Shown here in pieces: positions 34,917-43,260 of a stretch of 64,000 nt of DNA. The stretch is taken from the NCBI RefSeq assembly GCF_947495255.1, contig NZ_CANLYI010000007.1, positions 248,001-312,000 of the forward strand, written 5' to 3'. Numbering within the stretch: the first letter of the stretch is position 1; each line of letters opens with the position of its first letter. The position numbers and the translations under genes are program-made. The notes beneath the pieces are model-generated. The model was given only the letters and a program-made list of their open reading frames with translations, searched no databases and was not told the origin of the DNA. Source of the stretch: an uncultured Winogradskyella sp. (GTDB lineage Bacteria > Bacteroidota > Bacteroidia > Flavobacteriales > Flavobacteriaceae).

Positions 34917-36521
34917 ATGAGCTGGACACAGTGGTTTATCTTTTTACTCGTTTTACAAATCATTCATGGTTTAGGCACATGGAAATTATACGTTAAAGCT
35001 GGCAGAAAAGCTTGGGAAGCTTTTGTGCCAATTTACAACGCTATAGTTTTAATGAAAATTATCTCGCGTTCTTGGTGGTGGGTAATTCTCATGTTTTTGC
35101 CTATTGTAAATTTAATTATGATTCCGGCTGTTTGGGTAGAAACTGCTAGAGCATACGGAAAAGACAGTAAAATTGATGCACTACTATGTATAGTGACTTT
35201 AGGCTTTTATTTATATTACCTTAATTATATAGCAGATGTTAATTTTGTTGAAAACAGAAAGTTAACACCAAAAACATCTACTGGTGAATGGATTAGTTCT
35301 ATACTATTTGCAATTGTAGCCGCTACAATTGTGCATACTTACTTCTTTCAACCTTTTGTAATTCCATCATCTTCATTAGAAAAATCATTATTAGTCGGTG
35401 ATTTTTTAATTGTGAGTAAATTACACTATGGCCCGAGAGTACCAATGACAACTGTTGCTGCACCAATGGTGCATGATACCATCCCTAAATTAAATACAAA
35501 ATCGTATTTATTTGATGATAATTTTGAAGAGCGTAACACCTCTTGGAAAAATAAATTACAGTTACCTTATTTTAGATTATCAGGATTTGAAAATATAGAG
35601 CGTAATGATATTGTGGTTTTTAATCAGCCAGCTGATACATTATTAGACATGAATGATTTCAATCCTGATCGTAATTACTACAAACCCATTGACAAAAAAA
35701 CCAACTTAGTAAAACGATGTGTTGGTGTAGCAGGTGATACTTTAGAAATTAGAAATGGTTATGTTTTTATTAATGGTAAGCAGAACAAATTGCCTCCTAG
35801 AGCACATATTCAGTTTTCTTATGACATAACATTCAAACGTCAATTACAACCTGCGAGAATCTATGATATATTAAAAAAATATGATATCACAGATGGTTTA
35901 GGTTACGGAACTGCTGAAGGCTCTTATAGAATTCCTGCAGCAACAGACGAAGCCATTTCAAAATTAAAATCACATCCTGAAGTTGCTTCAATCACACCAA
36001 TAAAAATGGATAAGGGCGTCGATGGTGGAATTTTCCCTAGAGACCCAAATTACAAATGGAACGTGGACAACTTTGGTCCAATGTGGATACCAAAAGCTGG
36101 AGCAACAGTACAATTAAACACCGAAAACATTTCTATTTACAAACGTGCTATTTCTGAATACGAAGGTCATAAAGTGGTCACAAGAGGAAATCAGATTTTA
36201 ATAGACGACCAGCCAGCTACATCTTATACTTTTAATCAAGATTACTATTGGATGATGGGTGACAATAGACATAACTCTATTGATAGTAGATATTGGGGAT
36301 TTGTACCTTATAATCACGTATTTGGTAAGCCTGTATTTATTTGGATGAGTATTGATGGCATTAACGACGGTATTAAAAACTGGAGTTTCCGTTGGGATAG
36401 AATTTTCACTACGGTTAGCGGAAGCGGTGAACGCACGTCTTATTTTATTCCTTTTGTCCTTCTTGTTTTGGGTATTACATTTTTTAATAAATGGCGTAAG
36501 AAAAAGAAAGCTAAGTCGTAA
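34917..36521 (+). CDS. lepB: Signal peptidase I with extra N-terminal DUF5684-type membrane domain
   Basis: 534 residues. Residues 1-110 form a three-helix DUF5684-like membrane region; then a helix (about 124-145) leads to the catalytic serine Ser153 (VIPSSSLEKSL, where most enzymes have a methionine after the serine), the catalytic Lys266 (LVKRCVGVAGD) and the GDNRHNSIDSRYWGFVP box near the end. An insertion of about 150 residues lies between Lys266 and that box. It removes signal peptides on the periplasmic side of the inner membrane. Confidence 0.94.
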   Translation: MSWTQWFIFLLVLQIIHGLGTWKLYVKAGRKAWEAFVPIYNAIVLMKIISRSWWWVILMFLPIVNLIMIPAVWVETARAYGKDSKIDALLCIVTLGFYLYYLNYIADVNFVENRKLTPKTSTGEWISSILFAIVAATIVHTYFFQPFVIPSSSLEKSLLVGDFLIVSKLHYGPRVPMTTVAAPMVHDTIPKLNTKSYLFDDNFEERNTSWKNKLQLPYFRLSGFENIERNDIVVFNQPADTLLDMNDFNPDRNYYKPIDKKTNLVKRCVGVAGDTLEIRNGYVFINGKQNKLPPRAHIQFSYDITFKRQLQPARIYDILKKYDITDGLGYGTAEGSYRIPAATDEAISKLKSHPEVASITPIKMDKGVDGGIFPRDPNYKWNVDNFGPMWIPKAGATVQLNTENISIYKRAISEYEGHKVVTRGNQILIDDQPATSYTFNQDYYWMMGDNRHNSIDSRYWGFVPYNHVFGKPVFIWMSIDGINDGIKNWSFRWDRIFTTVSGSGERTSYFIPFVLLVLGITFFNKWRKKKKAKS

Positions 36522-36544
36522 TTAGACTTTTATAATAAGTCGTT

Positions 36545-37165
36545 ATGGAAGCCATAATTCATCCAACATATTTTCCAAATATTGCACATTTTTGGGCTAT
36601 TGTTAATGCAGATTCAATTCATTTTGAAGTCTGTGATAATTACCAAAAACAATCCTTTAGAAATCGTACAGAAATCTATGGCGCAAACGGAAAATTAGCT
36701 TTAACAGTACCTGTTACTTACTCTCAAAAGAATAGGCAATTGAGCAAGGATGTAAAGATTGCTAATGAAGCTCAATGGCAAGTTCAGCATTTAAAATCTT
36801 TGCAGTCAGCTTATAGTATGTCACCTTTTTTCGAATTCTATATAGACGATTTAATGCCACTTTTTGAATTACAGTTTGATTTTATCTTAGATTTTAATTT
36901 GAAATGTTTTGAATTACTTTCAAATGCGCTTCAGCTCAATTCTAATCCTATTAACACTTCAATTTTCGAAAAAGCACCAATAGGAAAAATAGATTTCAGA
37001 AACTTAACAAAACGTAACTTTGAGGTTAATTCACTTCAATCTTATACTCAAGTATTTACAGAGAAACACGGATTTTTATCTAACCTTAGTGTTTTAGACT
37101 TATTATTTAACGAAGGTCCTAATGCTGAGTTGTATTTAAAACGACAAGAAATTTCTTTTATATAA
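36545..37165 (+). CDS. WbqC-family protein
   Basis: 206 residues. It starts with AIIHPTYFPNIAHFWAIVNADSIHFEVCDNYQKQSFRNRTEIYGANGKLALTVPV-type text that matches the WbqC family, and NEAQWQVQHLKSLQSAYSMSPFFEFY. WbqC-like proteins are linked to O-antigen or surface glycan loci, but their chemistry is not established. It lies 23 bp behind lepB and 4 bp before the DUF6122 gene. Confidence 0.87.
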   Translation: MEAIIHPTYFPNIAHFWAIVNADSIHFEVCDNYQKQSFRNRTEIYGANGKLALTVPVTYSQKNRQLSKDVKIANEAQWQVQHLKSLQSAYSMSPFFEFYIDDLMPLFELQFDFILDFNLKCFELLSNALQLNSNPINTSIFEKAPIGKIDFRNLTKRNFEVNSLQSYTQVFTEKHGFLSNLSVLDLLFNEGPNAELYLKRQEISFI

Positions 37166-37169
37166 TAAT

Positions 37170-37478
37170 ATGCTTCAACCCATAGCTCATTACGGTATAC
37201 ATTTTGGTTTACCCTTAGCTGTAGCTTTGGTACTCTATAAAAAGTATTGGGTTAAAGCATATATAATTATGGTATTAGGTATGCTTATAGACTTTGACCA
37301 TCTTTTAGCCAACCCTGTTTTTGACCCAAACCGTTGTAGCATCAGTTTTCATCCACTTCACTCCTGCTACGCTATTGTAGTTTATGTATTGCTACTTATC
37401 CCTAAAAAAACAAGAATTATCGGTTTAGGTTTAGTCATACATATTATTGCAGACCTAGTTGATTGTAGCTTAATGTAG
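37170..37478 (+). CDS. DUF6122 small membrane protein
   Basis: 102 residues, three or four hydrophobic segments, with the HYGIHFGLPL start, the MVLGMLIDFDHLLANPVFDPNRCSISFHPLHS centre and HIIADLVDCSLM end. The Asp/His pairs (DFDHLLA, HPLHS, HIIADLVD) resemble the metal-dependent membrane hydrolase-like YdjM type, so a membrane hydrolase is conceivable but unproved. Last gene of the rightward run; it overlaps the convergent EEP gene by 9 bp. Confidence 0.8.
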   Translation: MLQPIAHYGIHFGLPLAVALVLYKKYWVKAYIIMVLGMLIDFDHLLANPVFDPNRCSISFHPLHSCYAIVVYVLLLIPKKTRIIGLGLVIHIIADLVDCSLM

Positions 37479-38492
37479 TTTTAAAGTCGTTTTTATTGGG
37501 TAATGATCAGATAGCTTCACATCATAAACTTCAAAGCCATTAACGATGAAATCTTTATCTGCCAAAATAAAATCAATGCGCATTGGAAAGAATTTAAAAT
37601 CATAAGTACGACCAAATCCATTTCCAGCTTCTTCAAACGTATCAACTAAATCGTCGCCTTTAACCTTTCTATAAACATAAGAATATGCTGTATTGTTAAA
37701 ATCACCAGTTACAATGGTTTTATAATGCGATTTAGACTTATGCGCAAGAAATAAATTTACTTGATCTTGTTGTGTTTTAAAAGTTGCACCTACTTGATTA
37801 AATAAATGACCAGAGGTTTCATCTTTTAGCTTTTCTACATCGGCATTAATACCAGAGGATTGTAAATGAAATGTATATATGCGTATCGTATCTTTATCTT
37901 TTACAATGTCTGCAAAAATCGCATTATTATAAGTATTAGGAAATTCTAACGAACCAGAGTTTACAATCGGAAATTTAGAAAATATAGCTTGTCCTCCTTT
38001 TATCCCTTTATTATAAGTAGCGTTAAAACTATAATAACCATCTAATTGCACACGTTCACCTCTCGGGTATTCTTGAAGACATAAAATATCTGGCTGTTCA
38101 CCTTCTAACATTTTAACGATGCTTTCTTTATCTATAGCCTCTGGCAACCAGTGAAACTTATTAAACATTCTAACATTAAAAGACATCACAGAAAAATTAG
38201 CTTCATCTTCAACTTTCGCAGATGATGAAAACTTATACATAGAAGCAATATAATTATAGCCTAATAACAAAACTACTAGCGATAAAATCATATGTTTTTT
38301 TACACGAAGTAACCAGAAGATAAAGAAGAGTAGATTGAATAAAATAAGTAATGGAACACCTAAACTTAAAACAGACAAAGTCGCAAAACTTTTAGGCGGT
38401 ATGTATGGTAAAACGTAAGAAATAAGCAATAAAAATGCCACCAACGAATTGATCACAAATACAATTTTACTACCTAATCCTAACCCTTTCAC
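37470..38492 (-). CDS. Membrane-anchored endonuclease/exonuclease/phosphatase-family protein
   Basis: 340 residues: three N-terminal membrane helices (about 10-90), then an EEP domain with SFNVRMFN, CLQEYPRGE (metal Glu), the central HLQSS and TGDFNNTAYS, and SDHYPIKTTL at the end. Members hydrolyse phosphoester bonds of nucleic acids, lipids or sugars; substrate here unknown. It is separated by 8 bp from the second rhomboid gene, forming one leftward unit. Confidence 0.9.
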   Translation of the reverse strand: MKGLGLGSKIVFVINSLVAFLLLISYVLPYIPPKSFATLSVLSLGVPLLILFNLLFFIFWLLRVKKHMILSLVVLLLGYNYIASMYKFSSSAKVEDEANFSVMSFNVRMFNKFHWLPEAIDKESIVKMLEGEQPDILCLQEYPRGERVQLDGYYSFNATYNKGIKGGQAIFSKFPIVNSGSLEFPNTYNNAIFADIVKDKDTIRIYTFHLQSSGINADVEKLKDETSGHLFNQVGATFKTQQDQVNLFLAHKSKSHYKTIVTGDFNNTAYSYVYRKVKGDDLVDTFEEAGNGFGRTYDFKFFPMRIDFILADKDFIVNGFEVYDVKLSDHYPIKTTLKLH

Positions 38493-38500
38493 CGCTCCTA

Positions 38501-39370
38501 TTATTTACCTGCTTTAAAAAGAAATTCTTTTTCTTCTGCAGTAAGGCTCTCGTAACCACTTTTACTGATTTTATCGAGAATTAAATCTATTTTTTTCTGA
38601 TTATTAAACGAATGAAACTCGTCTTTAGTCTTACCTGCGTATTCCTTTGTTTGTTTTTTACGATGTACAGTTTTAAGATTAGATTTTGGTTTAAACAAAC
38701 TCATAAAACTATCCATTGCACGTTCAAAGCCAATACCTATATCTGTCCCTTTTAATAATCTTGTAGCATAAATATATCCCAAAAGGTAACCACCAAAATG
38801 AGCGACATAACCACCTTGATTCAAACCAGACATTAATCTAAACAAATCTAAACCAACAATTACCATCGCAATATGCTTCCATTTTACATTAAAAGCATTA
38901 AACAATCGAATCTCTGTATTTGGAATATACGCTGCAACAAAAAGTAAAAGCGCACTAACACCTGCAGATGCTCCAACCAATACATCCTTTGGCCCAATAA
39001 GTTTTTGTGGCAAAAGGTTAGCAACAGCTAGATACGCTAAACCGCCACAAATAATTCCTAAGAAATAAATATTCAGAATCATTTTTTGTCTGAATAAATT
39101 TGTCGTTACTCTAGATAAATAATAGAGAAATAACATATTAAAAACTAAGTGAAAAATGCCATTATGCAAAAAGCCATAGGTAATTAATGACCATGGTTGA
39201 AATAAAAAATTCATAATACCAGAGGGCAATTCAAAATACGTAAACAAATCGAAACGTAATAATGAATTTACAACCAAGCTAATTAAAAACACAACAGCAT
39301 TAATGGCTATGATTTTACCAAAAGCATCGAGATTATTAAACTTATATTTTAAATTTTGAATGGTACTCAT
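38501..39370 (-). CDS. Rhomboid intramembrane serine protease, second copy
   Basis: 289 residues from the ATG at 39370 (a frame extension to 39382 overlaps the neighbour). Six membrane segments with HNGIFHLVFNMLFLYYL, the nucleophile motif GASAGVSALLLF and the catalytic His in AHFGGYLLGYIYA. After the membrane part there is a basic C-terminal tail ending in ILDKISKSGYESLTAEEKEFLFKAGK. The residue after the Ser is Ala, not the usual Gly. Same operon as the other rhomboid gene. Confidence 0.88.
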   Translation of the reverse strand: MSTIQNLKYKFNNLDAFGKIIAINAVVFLISLVVNSLLRFDLFTYFELPSGIMNFLFQPWSLITYGFLHNGIFHLVFNMLFLYYLSRVTTNLFRQKMILNIYFLGIICGGLAYLAVANLLPQKLIGPKDVLVGASAGVSALLLFVAAYIPNTEIRLFNAFNVKWKHIAMVIVGLDLFRLMSGLNQGGYVAHFGGYLLGYIYATRLLKGTDIGIGFERAMDSFMSLFKPKSNLKTVHRKKQTKEYAGKTKDEFHSFNNQKKIDLILDKISKSGYESLTAEEKEFLFKAGK

Positions 39371-39372
39371 AA

Positions 39373-40134
39373 TTAATTCCAACGGTATTTATCCTTTTCA
39401 TTTTTCTTCCAGAAATACATTAAAAGAAAGCCAGTTAAAGCACCTCCAACGTGAGCCATATAAGCTGTATTGCTAGGACTAAAGAAAGATTGACCTGTTA
39501 ACCCTGAAATTAGATCTAACAAAATAATACCTGGAATAAAGTATTTTGCTTTTATTGGTATAGGCAAGAAAATTAGCATAAGTTCAGAATTTGGATATAA
39601 CATACCATACGCGACTAAAATTCCCATAATTGCACCAGAAGCACCAACCATTGGCGATATAAAAGAGCCTGCAAAATCCTTAGCTTTATCTATATCTCCT
39701 AAAACCATAGACCAATTTTGATCATACTGACCCGTTGAGAGTAACTCTATGATACTAGACTGCGAAATACCTGCTTCCATTAATGTTGCAAGTCCTGTAT
39801 TGTACTGATAATAAGAAAAAGCAATTTGAAGTGTAGCTGCACCAAATCCTGCTAATAAATAAAAAATGATAAACTTCTTCCAACCAAAAACCTGTTCTAC
39901 TGCTGTACCAAACATCCAAAGCGCAAACATGTTAAAAAGGATATGCATAATATCTCCATGCATAAACATATGTGTTAATATTTGCCATGGTTGAAAAGAA
40001 GGATTTTTAGGGAAGTATAAAGCAAACCAAGTCATAAAGGGCTCGTTATTGCTTCCTATTGTCACCATCCCTATAAAAATAAGGACATTAATTATTAATA
40101 AATTCTTTACTGCATCTGTCATTTGTCGTCCCAT
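39373..40134 (-). CDS. Rhomboid intramembrane serine protease, first copy
   Basis: 253 residues, six membrane segments, with HGDIMHILFNMFALWMFG, the canonical nucleophile motif GASGAIMGI and His in AHVGGALTGFLLMYFW. It lies 3 bp behind mutL and 2 bp ahead of the second rhomboid gene. Tandem rhomboids after mutL are a recurrent flavobacterial order. Targets are unknown. Confidence 0.92.
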   Translation of the reverse strand: MGRQMTDAVKNLLIINVLIFIGMVTIGSNNEPFMTWFALYFPKNPSFQPWQILTHMFMHGDIMHILFNMFALWMFGTAVEQVFGWKKFIIFYLLAGFGAATLQIAFSYYQYNTGLATLMEAGISQSSIIELLSTGQYDQNWSMVLGDIDKAKDFAGSFISPMVGASGAIMGILVAYGMLYPNSELMLIFLPIPIKAKYFIPGIILLDLISGLTGQSFFSPSNTAYMAHVGGALTGFLLMYFWKKNEKDKYRWN

Positions 40135-40137
40135 ACT

Positions 40138-42006
40138 CTACATAAATTTTTTCTCAATATCATCAACTGCCATTGTAATAAACGTTGGTCTATTGGTTGG
40201 TGATACATTAGGTTCCTTACAGGCAAATAAACTATTTACCATATGTTCTTGTTCTGTACTATTTAAAGATTGCCCATTTTTAATGGCCAAACTCTTTGCC
40301 ATTGACTTAGCTAACAAATCTGAAGTGCTAAAATTAGTGTCTGGCACATCATTTTCCACATCACTAATTAACTGTTCTAAAATTATAGAAACTTCACTTT
40401 CTGGAACACCTACAGGAACACCTGTAATTGTAATTTCATTATTATTTAATTCTGAAAACACAAAACCAGTATGCTCCAAATTAGTCTTTAAATCCTCAAT
40501 TATTTTAGTTTCACTTGGCGTATAATGTAGCTGTAGAGGAAATAATAATTGCTGACTTGTAGCTTCTTGTATAGTTATATGTTTCAAGAAATTTTCATAC
40601 AAAATACGTTGATGAGCTCTATTCTGATCTATAATTAACATGCCAGATTTTAAAGTACTTACAATATATTTCTGTTGTAATTGAAACGTTGTTTTAGTGG
40701 TTTCAATAGATGAATCACTAAAAATAGATTCGTTTTTAGTATCACTCTCAAAAGTAACTTGACTAAAATCTGATTGTGAATTATTACCTTTAGATTCTAA
40801 ACCTACATACATACTTTCCCAAGATGCTGATGGTGCGGATTTAAATCCACTATTTTGACTAGACCTTTTTTGGTTACTCGACGAAAATGAACCATCATCT
40901 GCAAAGGGATTAAAACTACGATCTACTTCTATTGCAGGAGTTGATGCCGACTTATCCTTATACTCATATGGAGTATTAAAATTGCTTTGTTGTTCAAAAT
41001 CTAAAACAGGAGCTATATTAAATTGCCCTAAACTATGCTTTACTGCTGAACGTAAAATGGCATATAGTGTATGTTCATCATCAAACTTTATTTCAGTTTT
41101 AGTCGGATGAATATTAATATCAATAGATTTTGGGTCTACTGTAAGATTTAAGAAATAACTCGGATGATAACCATCCTTCAACAAACCTTCATAAGCCGAT
41201 TTTATAGCATGATTAAGATAAGGACTCTTTATAAATCGCTGATTAACAAAAAAGTACTGCTCCGATTTTGTTTTCTTAGAGAATTCTGGTTTACCTACAA
41301 ATCCTGAAATTTTTAATACTTCTGTTTCTTCTTCAACAGGCACTAATTTTTCATTGGTCTTTGTTCCAAAAATATGTACAACACGTTGCCTATAATTTTC
41401 TTGTGGCACATTAAACAAATCACTTCCATTATGATAAAATGCGAAAGCTATATTTGGATGTGCTAAAGCTACACGATGAAACTCGTCTGTAATATGTCTT
41501 AACTCAACGGTATCTGACTTTAAGAAATTTCGTCTTGCCGGAATATTAAAAAATAAATGCTTTACAGACACTGAAGTACCAGTTGGCGTTACTGAAACCT
41601 CTTGAGATTTCACTTCACTTCCTTCAATTACTAAGACAGTACCTAAATCGTCTGTATCTTGTTTTGTTTTTAATTCTACATGCGCAATGGCAGCAATACT
41701 TGCTAAAGCTTCTCCTCTAAATCCTTTAGTGCTTAATTGAAATAAATCTTCTGCAGCTCTTATTTTTGATGTGGCATGACGCTCAAAGCTTAAACGCGCA
41801 TCAGTAACACTCATACCTTTGCCGTTATCTATAACTTGTACTAGTGTTTTACCAGCATCTTTAATAATCAATTTTATTTCAGTAGCATTAGCGTCTATAG
41901 CATTCTCCATTAGTTCCTTAACTACGGAAGCTGGACGCTGAACGACCTCACCTGCTGCAATTTGATTAGCAACATGGTCTGGTAAAAGTTGAATAATATC
42001 TGACAT
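40138..42006 (-). CDS. mutL: DNA mismatch repair protein MutL
   Basis: 622 residues. GHKL ATPase parts: ELMENAIDANATEI, VIDNGKGMSVTDARLSFERHATSKI, TKGFRGEALASIAA and the PTGTSVSVKHLFFNIPARRNF turn; transducer domain with NQRFIKSP and DINIHPTKTEIKF. A low-complexity linker (about 340-430) precedes the C-terminal dimerisation domain. The place of the endonuclease motif DQHA-x2-E reads DQNRAHQRILYE, so His and Glu are both lost. No mutS or mutH is in the window. It overlaps the upstream small gene by 1 bp. Confidence 0.95.
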   Translation of the reverse strand: MSDIIQLLPDHVANQIAAGEVVQRPASVVKELMENAIDANATEIKLIIKDAGKTLVQVIDNGKGMSVTDARLSFERHATSKIRAAEDLFQLSTKGFRGEALASIAAIAHVELKTKQDTDDLGTVLVIEGSEVKSQEVSVTPTGTSVSVKHLFFNIPARRNFLKSDTVELRHITDEFHRVALAHPNIAFAFYHNGSDLFNVPQENYRQRVVHIFGTKTNEKLVPVEEETEVLKISGFVGKPEFSKKTKSEQYFFVNQRFIKSPYLNHAIKSAYEGLLKDGYHPSYFLNLTVDPKSIDINIHPTKTEIKFDDEHTLYAILRSAVKHSLGQFNIAPVLDFEQQSNFNTPYEYKDKSASTPAIEVDRSFNPFADDGSFSSSNQKRSSQNSGFKSAPSASWESMYVGLESKGNNSQSDFSQVTFESDTKNESIFSDSSIETTKTTFQLQQKYIVSTLKSGMLIIDQNRAHQRILYENFLKHITIQEATSQQLLFPLQLHYTPSETKIIEDLKTNLEHTGFVFSELNNNEITITGVPVGVPESEVSIILEQLISDVENDVPDTNFSTSDLLAKSMAKSLAIKNGQSLNSTEQEHMVNSLFACKEPNVSPTNRPTFITMAVDDIEKKFM

Positions 42007-42284
42007 TAGCTATTTGGAAGGAAAATAGAGAGATCAAAACCAATAATAAACAGAAACAGAAAAACCAAAATGCCTACAATTAAAAGAACTCGTCTATTAA
42101 CGTTAGTATCATTATTGTTTTTATAGTCATCTACGGCTGCATTCAGTTTTCCTTTAATTCCTTTTGCAGGATTTATTGTAGTTCGTTGATCGTCGAATTT
42201 ATGTTTTAGCTCAAAACCATCTCCCTTATAATAACGAGGTTGGTAATTAAACTTCTTATTCTTTTTTAATTTCATTAATCCCAT
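42006..42284 (-). CDS. Small membrane protein, often wrongly named riboflavin synthase beta subunit
   Basis: 92 residues. A basic N-terminal motif (KLKKNKKFNYQPRYYKGDGFELKHKFDDQRTT) precedes one C-terminal membrane helix (about 66-84). It has none of the lumazine synthase fold, so the database name seen for such proteins is not supported by sequence; the true ribH is at 42751. The next gene encodes a protein with a related N-terminal motif. Start chosen at 42284; a second ATG three codons on is equally possible. Confidence 0.75.
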   Translation of the reverse strand: MGLMKLKKNKKFNYQPRYYKGDGFELKHKFDDQRTTINPAKGIKGKLNAAVDDYKNNNDTNVNRRVLLIVGILVFLFLFIIGFDLSIFLPNS

Positions 42285-42291
42285 AGTACCC

Positions 42292-42507
42292 TTAATTTAT
42301 ATATCCTTCAAGAATATAAAGTAAAACAAAAAGCGAAACTAACATTACGATTAAAGCTGGTAATGACGTAAAAACATTTCCATGTTTCTTTTCACTCCCT
42401 TTAATTTCATTCCATTTAGCTTCGAAGTCGGCTTTCGACTCTTTTTCTTCGGAATCCTGAAGTCGAGATTTATAAGTAAAACGCTTATTTTTTCTTTGCT
42501 GAAACAA
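42292..42507 (-). CDS. Small membrane protein with the same N-terminal motif, TTG start
   Basis: 71 residues. FQQRKNKRFTYKSRLQDSEEKESKADFEAKWNEI precedes one membrane helix (about 48-68, FTSLPALIVMLVSLFVLLYILEGY). The RKNKRFTYKSR word matches KKNKKFNYQPR of the downstream protein. The TTG start is forced: an in-frame stop lies five codons upstream and no ATG exists before the helix. A TACTTTTG box lies at 42537-42544. Confidence 0.72.
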   Translation of the reverse strand: MFQQRKNKRFTYKSRLQDSEEKESKADFEAKWNEIKGSEKKHGNVFTSLPALIVMLVSLFVLLYILEGYIN

Positions 42508-42536
42508 ATGACTCGTAAATTATACTAGATTAAGCT

Positions 42537-42544
42537 CAAAAGTA
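42537..42544 (-). promoter_or_regulatory. Candidate -7 box of the small-protein/mutL/rhomboid operon
   Basis: TACTTTTG on the minus strand, 30 bp before the TTG start. Confidence 0.45.
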
Positions 42545-42605
42545 CTGAAATTACAAGGAACAAATGCTTAAGGATTCCTTAAAATTATTAACAAAAAGGA
42601 TGCCA

Positions 42606-42670
42606 CAGTTAGCAGTTAGCAGTTAGCAGTTAGCAGTTAGCAGTTAGCAGTTAGCAGTTAGCAGTTAGCA
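42606..42670. repeat. 7-bp tandem repeat, nine copies of cagttag
   Basis: Nine exact copies of cagttag and two further bases (65 bp) in the 243-bp gap between ribH and the small-protein genes. The copies are perfect, and the unit is not a multiple of three. The rest of the gap is AT-rich with no gene that I can see. Copy number may vary between strains. Confidence 0.95.
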
Positions 42671-42750
42671 AAATTAAATTATATTGAAAACAATACTATT
42701 GCTCATTTTCTTTTAATGCAAAGTAAAGACTGAAGACTTTAAAATAAAAA

Positions 42751-43257
42751 CTATATAGACTGCTTACGCAAATCTGCCATTTTAATAGCAGCGATAGCAG
42801 CTTCTGTACCTTTATTTCCATGTTTTCCGCCAGAACGGTCAATGGATTGTTGTATGTTATTATCTGTAAGTACACAGAATAGAACAGGAATATTACCTTT
42901 AAGATTTAAGTCTTTAATACCTTGTGTTACGCCTTCGCAAACAAAATCGAAATGTTTTGTTTCCCCTTGAATTACACAACCTATTACAATAATAGCGTCT
43001 AACATGCCTGAGTCTGCATAAATGCTTTTACTCATTCTTGCAGCACCATAAGTTAACTCAAACGTACCAGGAACATTCCAACGTACAATATTTTGCTTAA
43101 TAGCTCCACAATCTATAAGCGCATCAAAAGCACCTTGCCATAGACCTTCTGTGATTTTGTCATTCCATTCTGAAACAACAATCCCAAACCGAAAATCTTT
43201 CGCGTTTGGGATTGTAGCTTTATCGTAATTCGATAAATTATGATTTGCAGTCGCCAT
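42751..43257 (-). CDS. ribH: 6,7-dimethyl-8-ribityllumazine synthase
   Basis: 168 residues. FGIVVSEWNDKITEGLWQGAFDAL, VPGTFELTYGAARM, GCVIQGETKHFDFVCEGVTQGI and the HGNKGTEAAIAAIKMADL end are the family landmarks, with the catalytic His in KHFDFV. It condenses the ribityl-pyrimidine with dihydroxybutanone phosphate in riboflavin synthesis. It follows the TPR gene by 3 bp. Confidence 0.96.
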   Translation of the reverse strand: MATANHNLSNYDKATIPNAKDFRFGIVVSEWNDKITEGLWQGAFDALIDCGAIKQNIVRWNVPGTFELTYGAARMSKSIYADSGMLDAIIVIGCVIQGETKHFDFVCEGVTQGIKDLNLKGNIPVLFCVLTDNNIQQSIDRSGGKHGNKGTEAAIAAIKMADLRKQSI

Positions 43258-43260
43258 ACA

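Noticed and set aside
42006..42284. Name riboflavin synthase beta subunit
   Set aside because: The protein has one membrane helix and a basic motif and no lumazine-synthase fold; the real ribH lies at 42751-43257.
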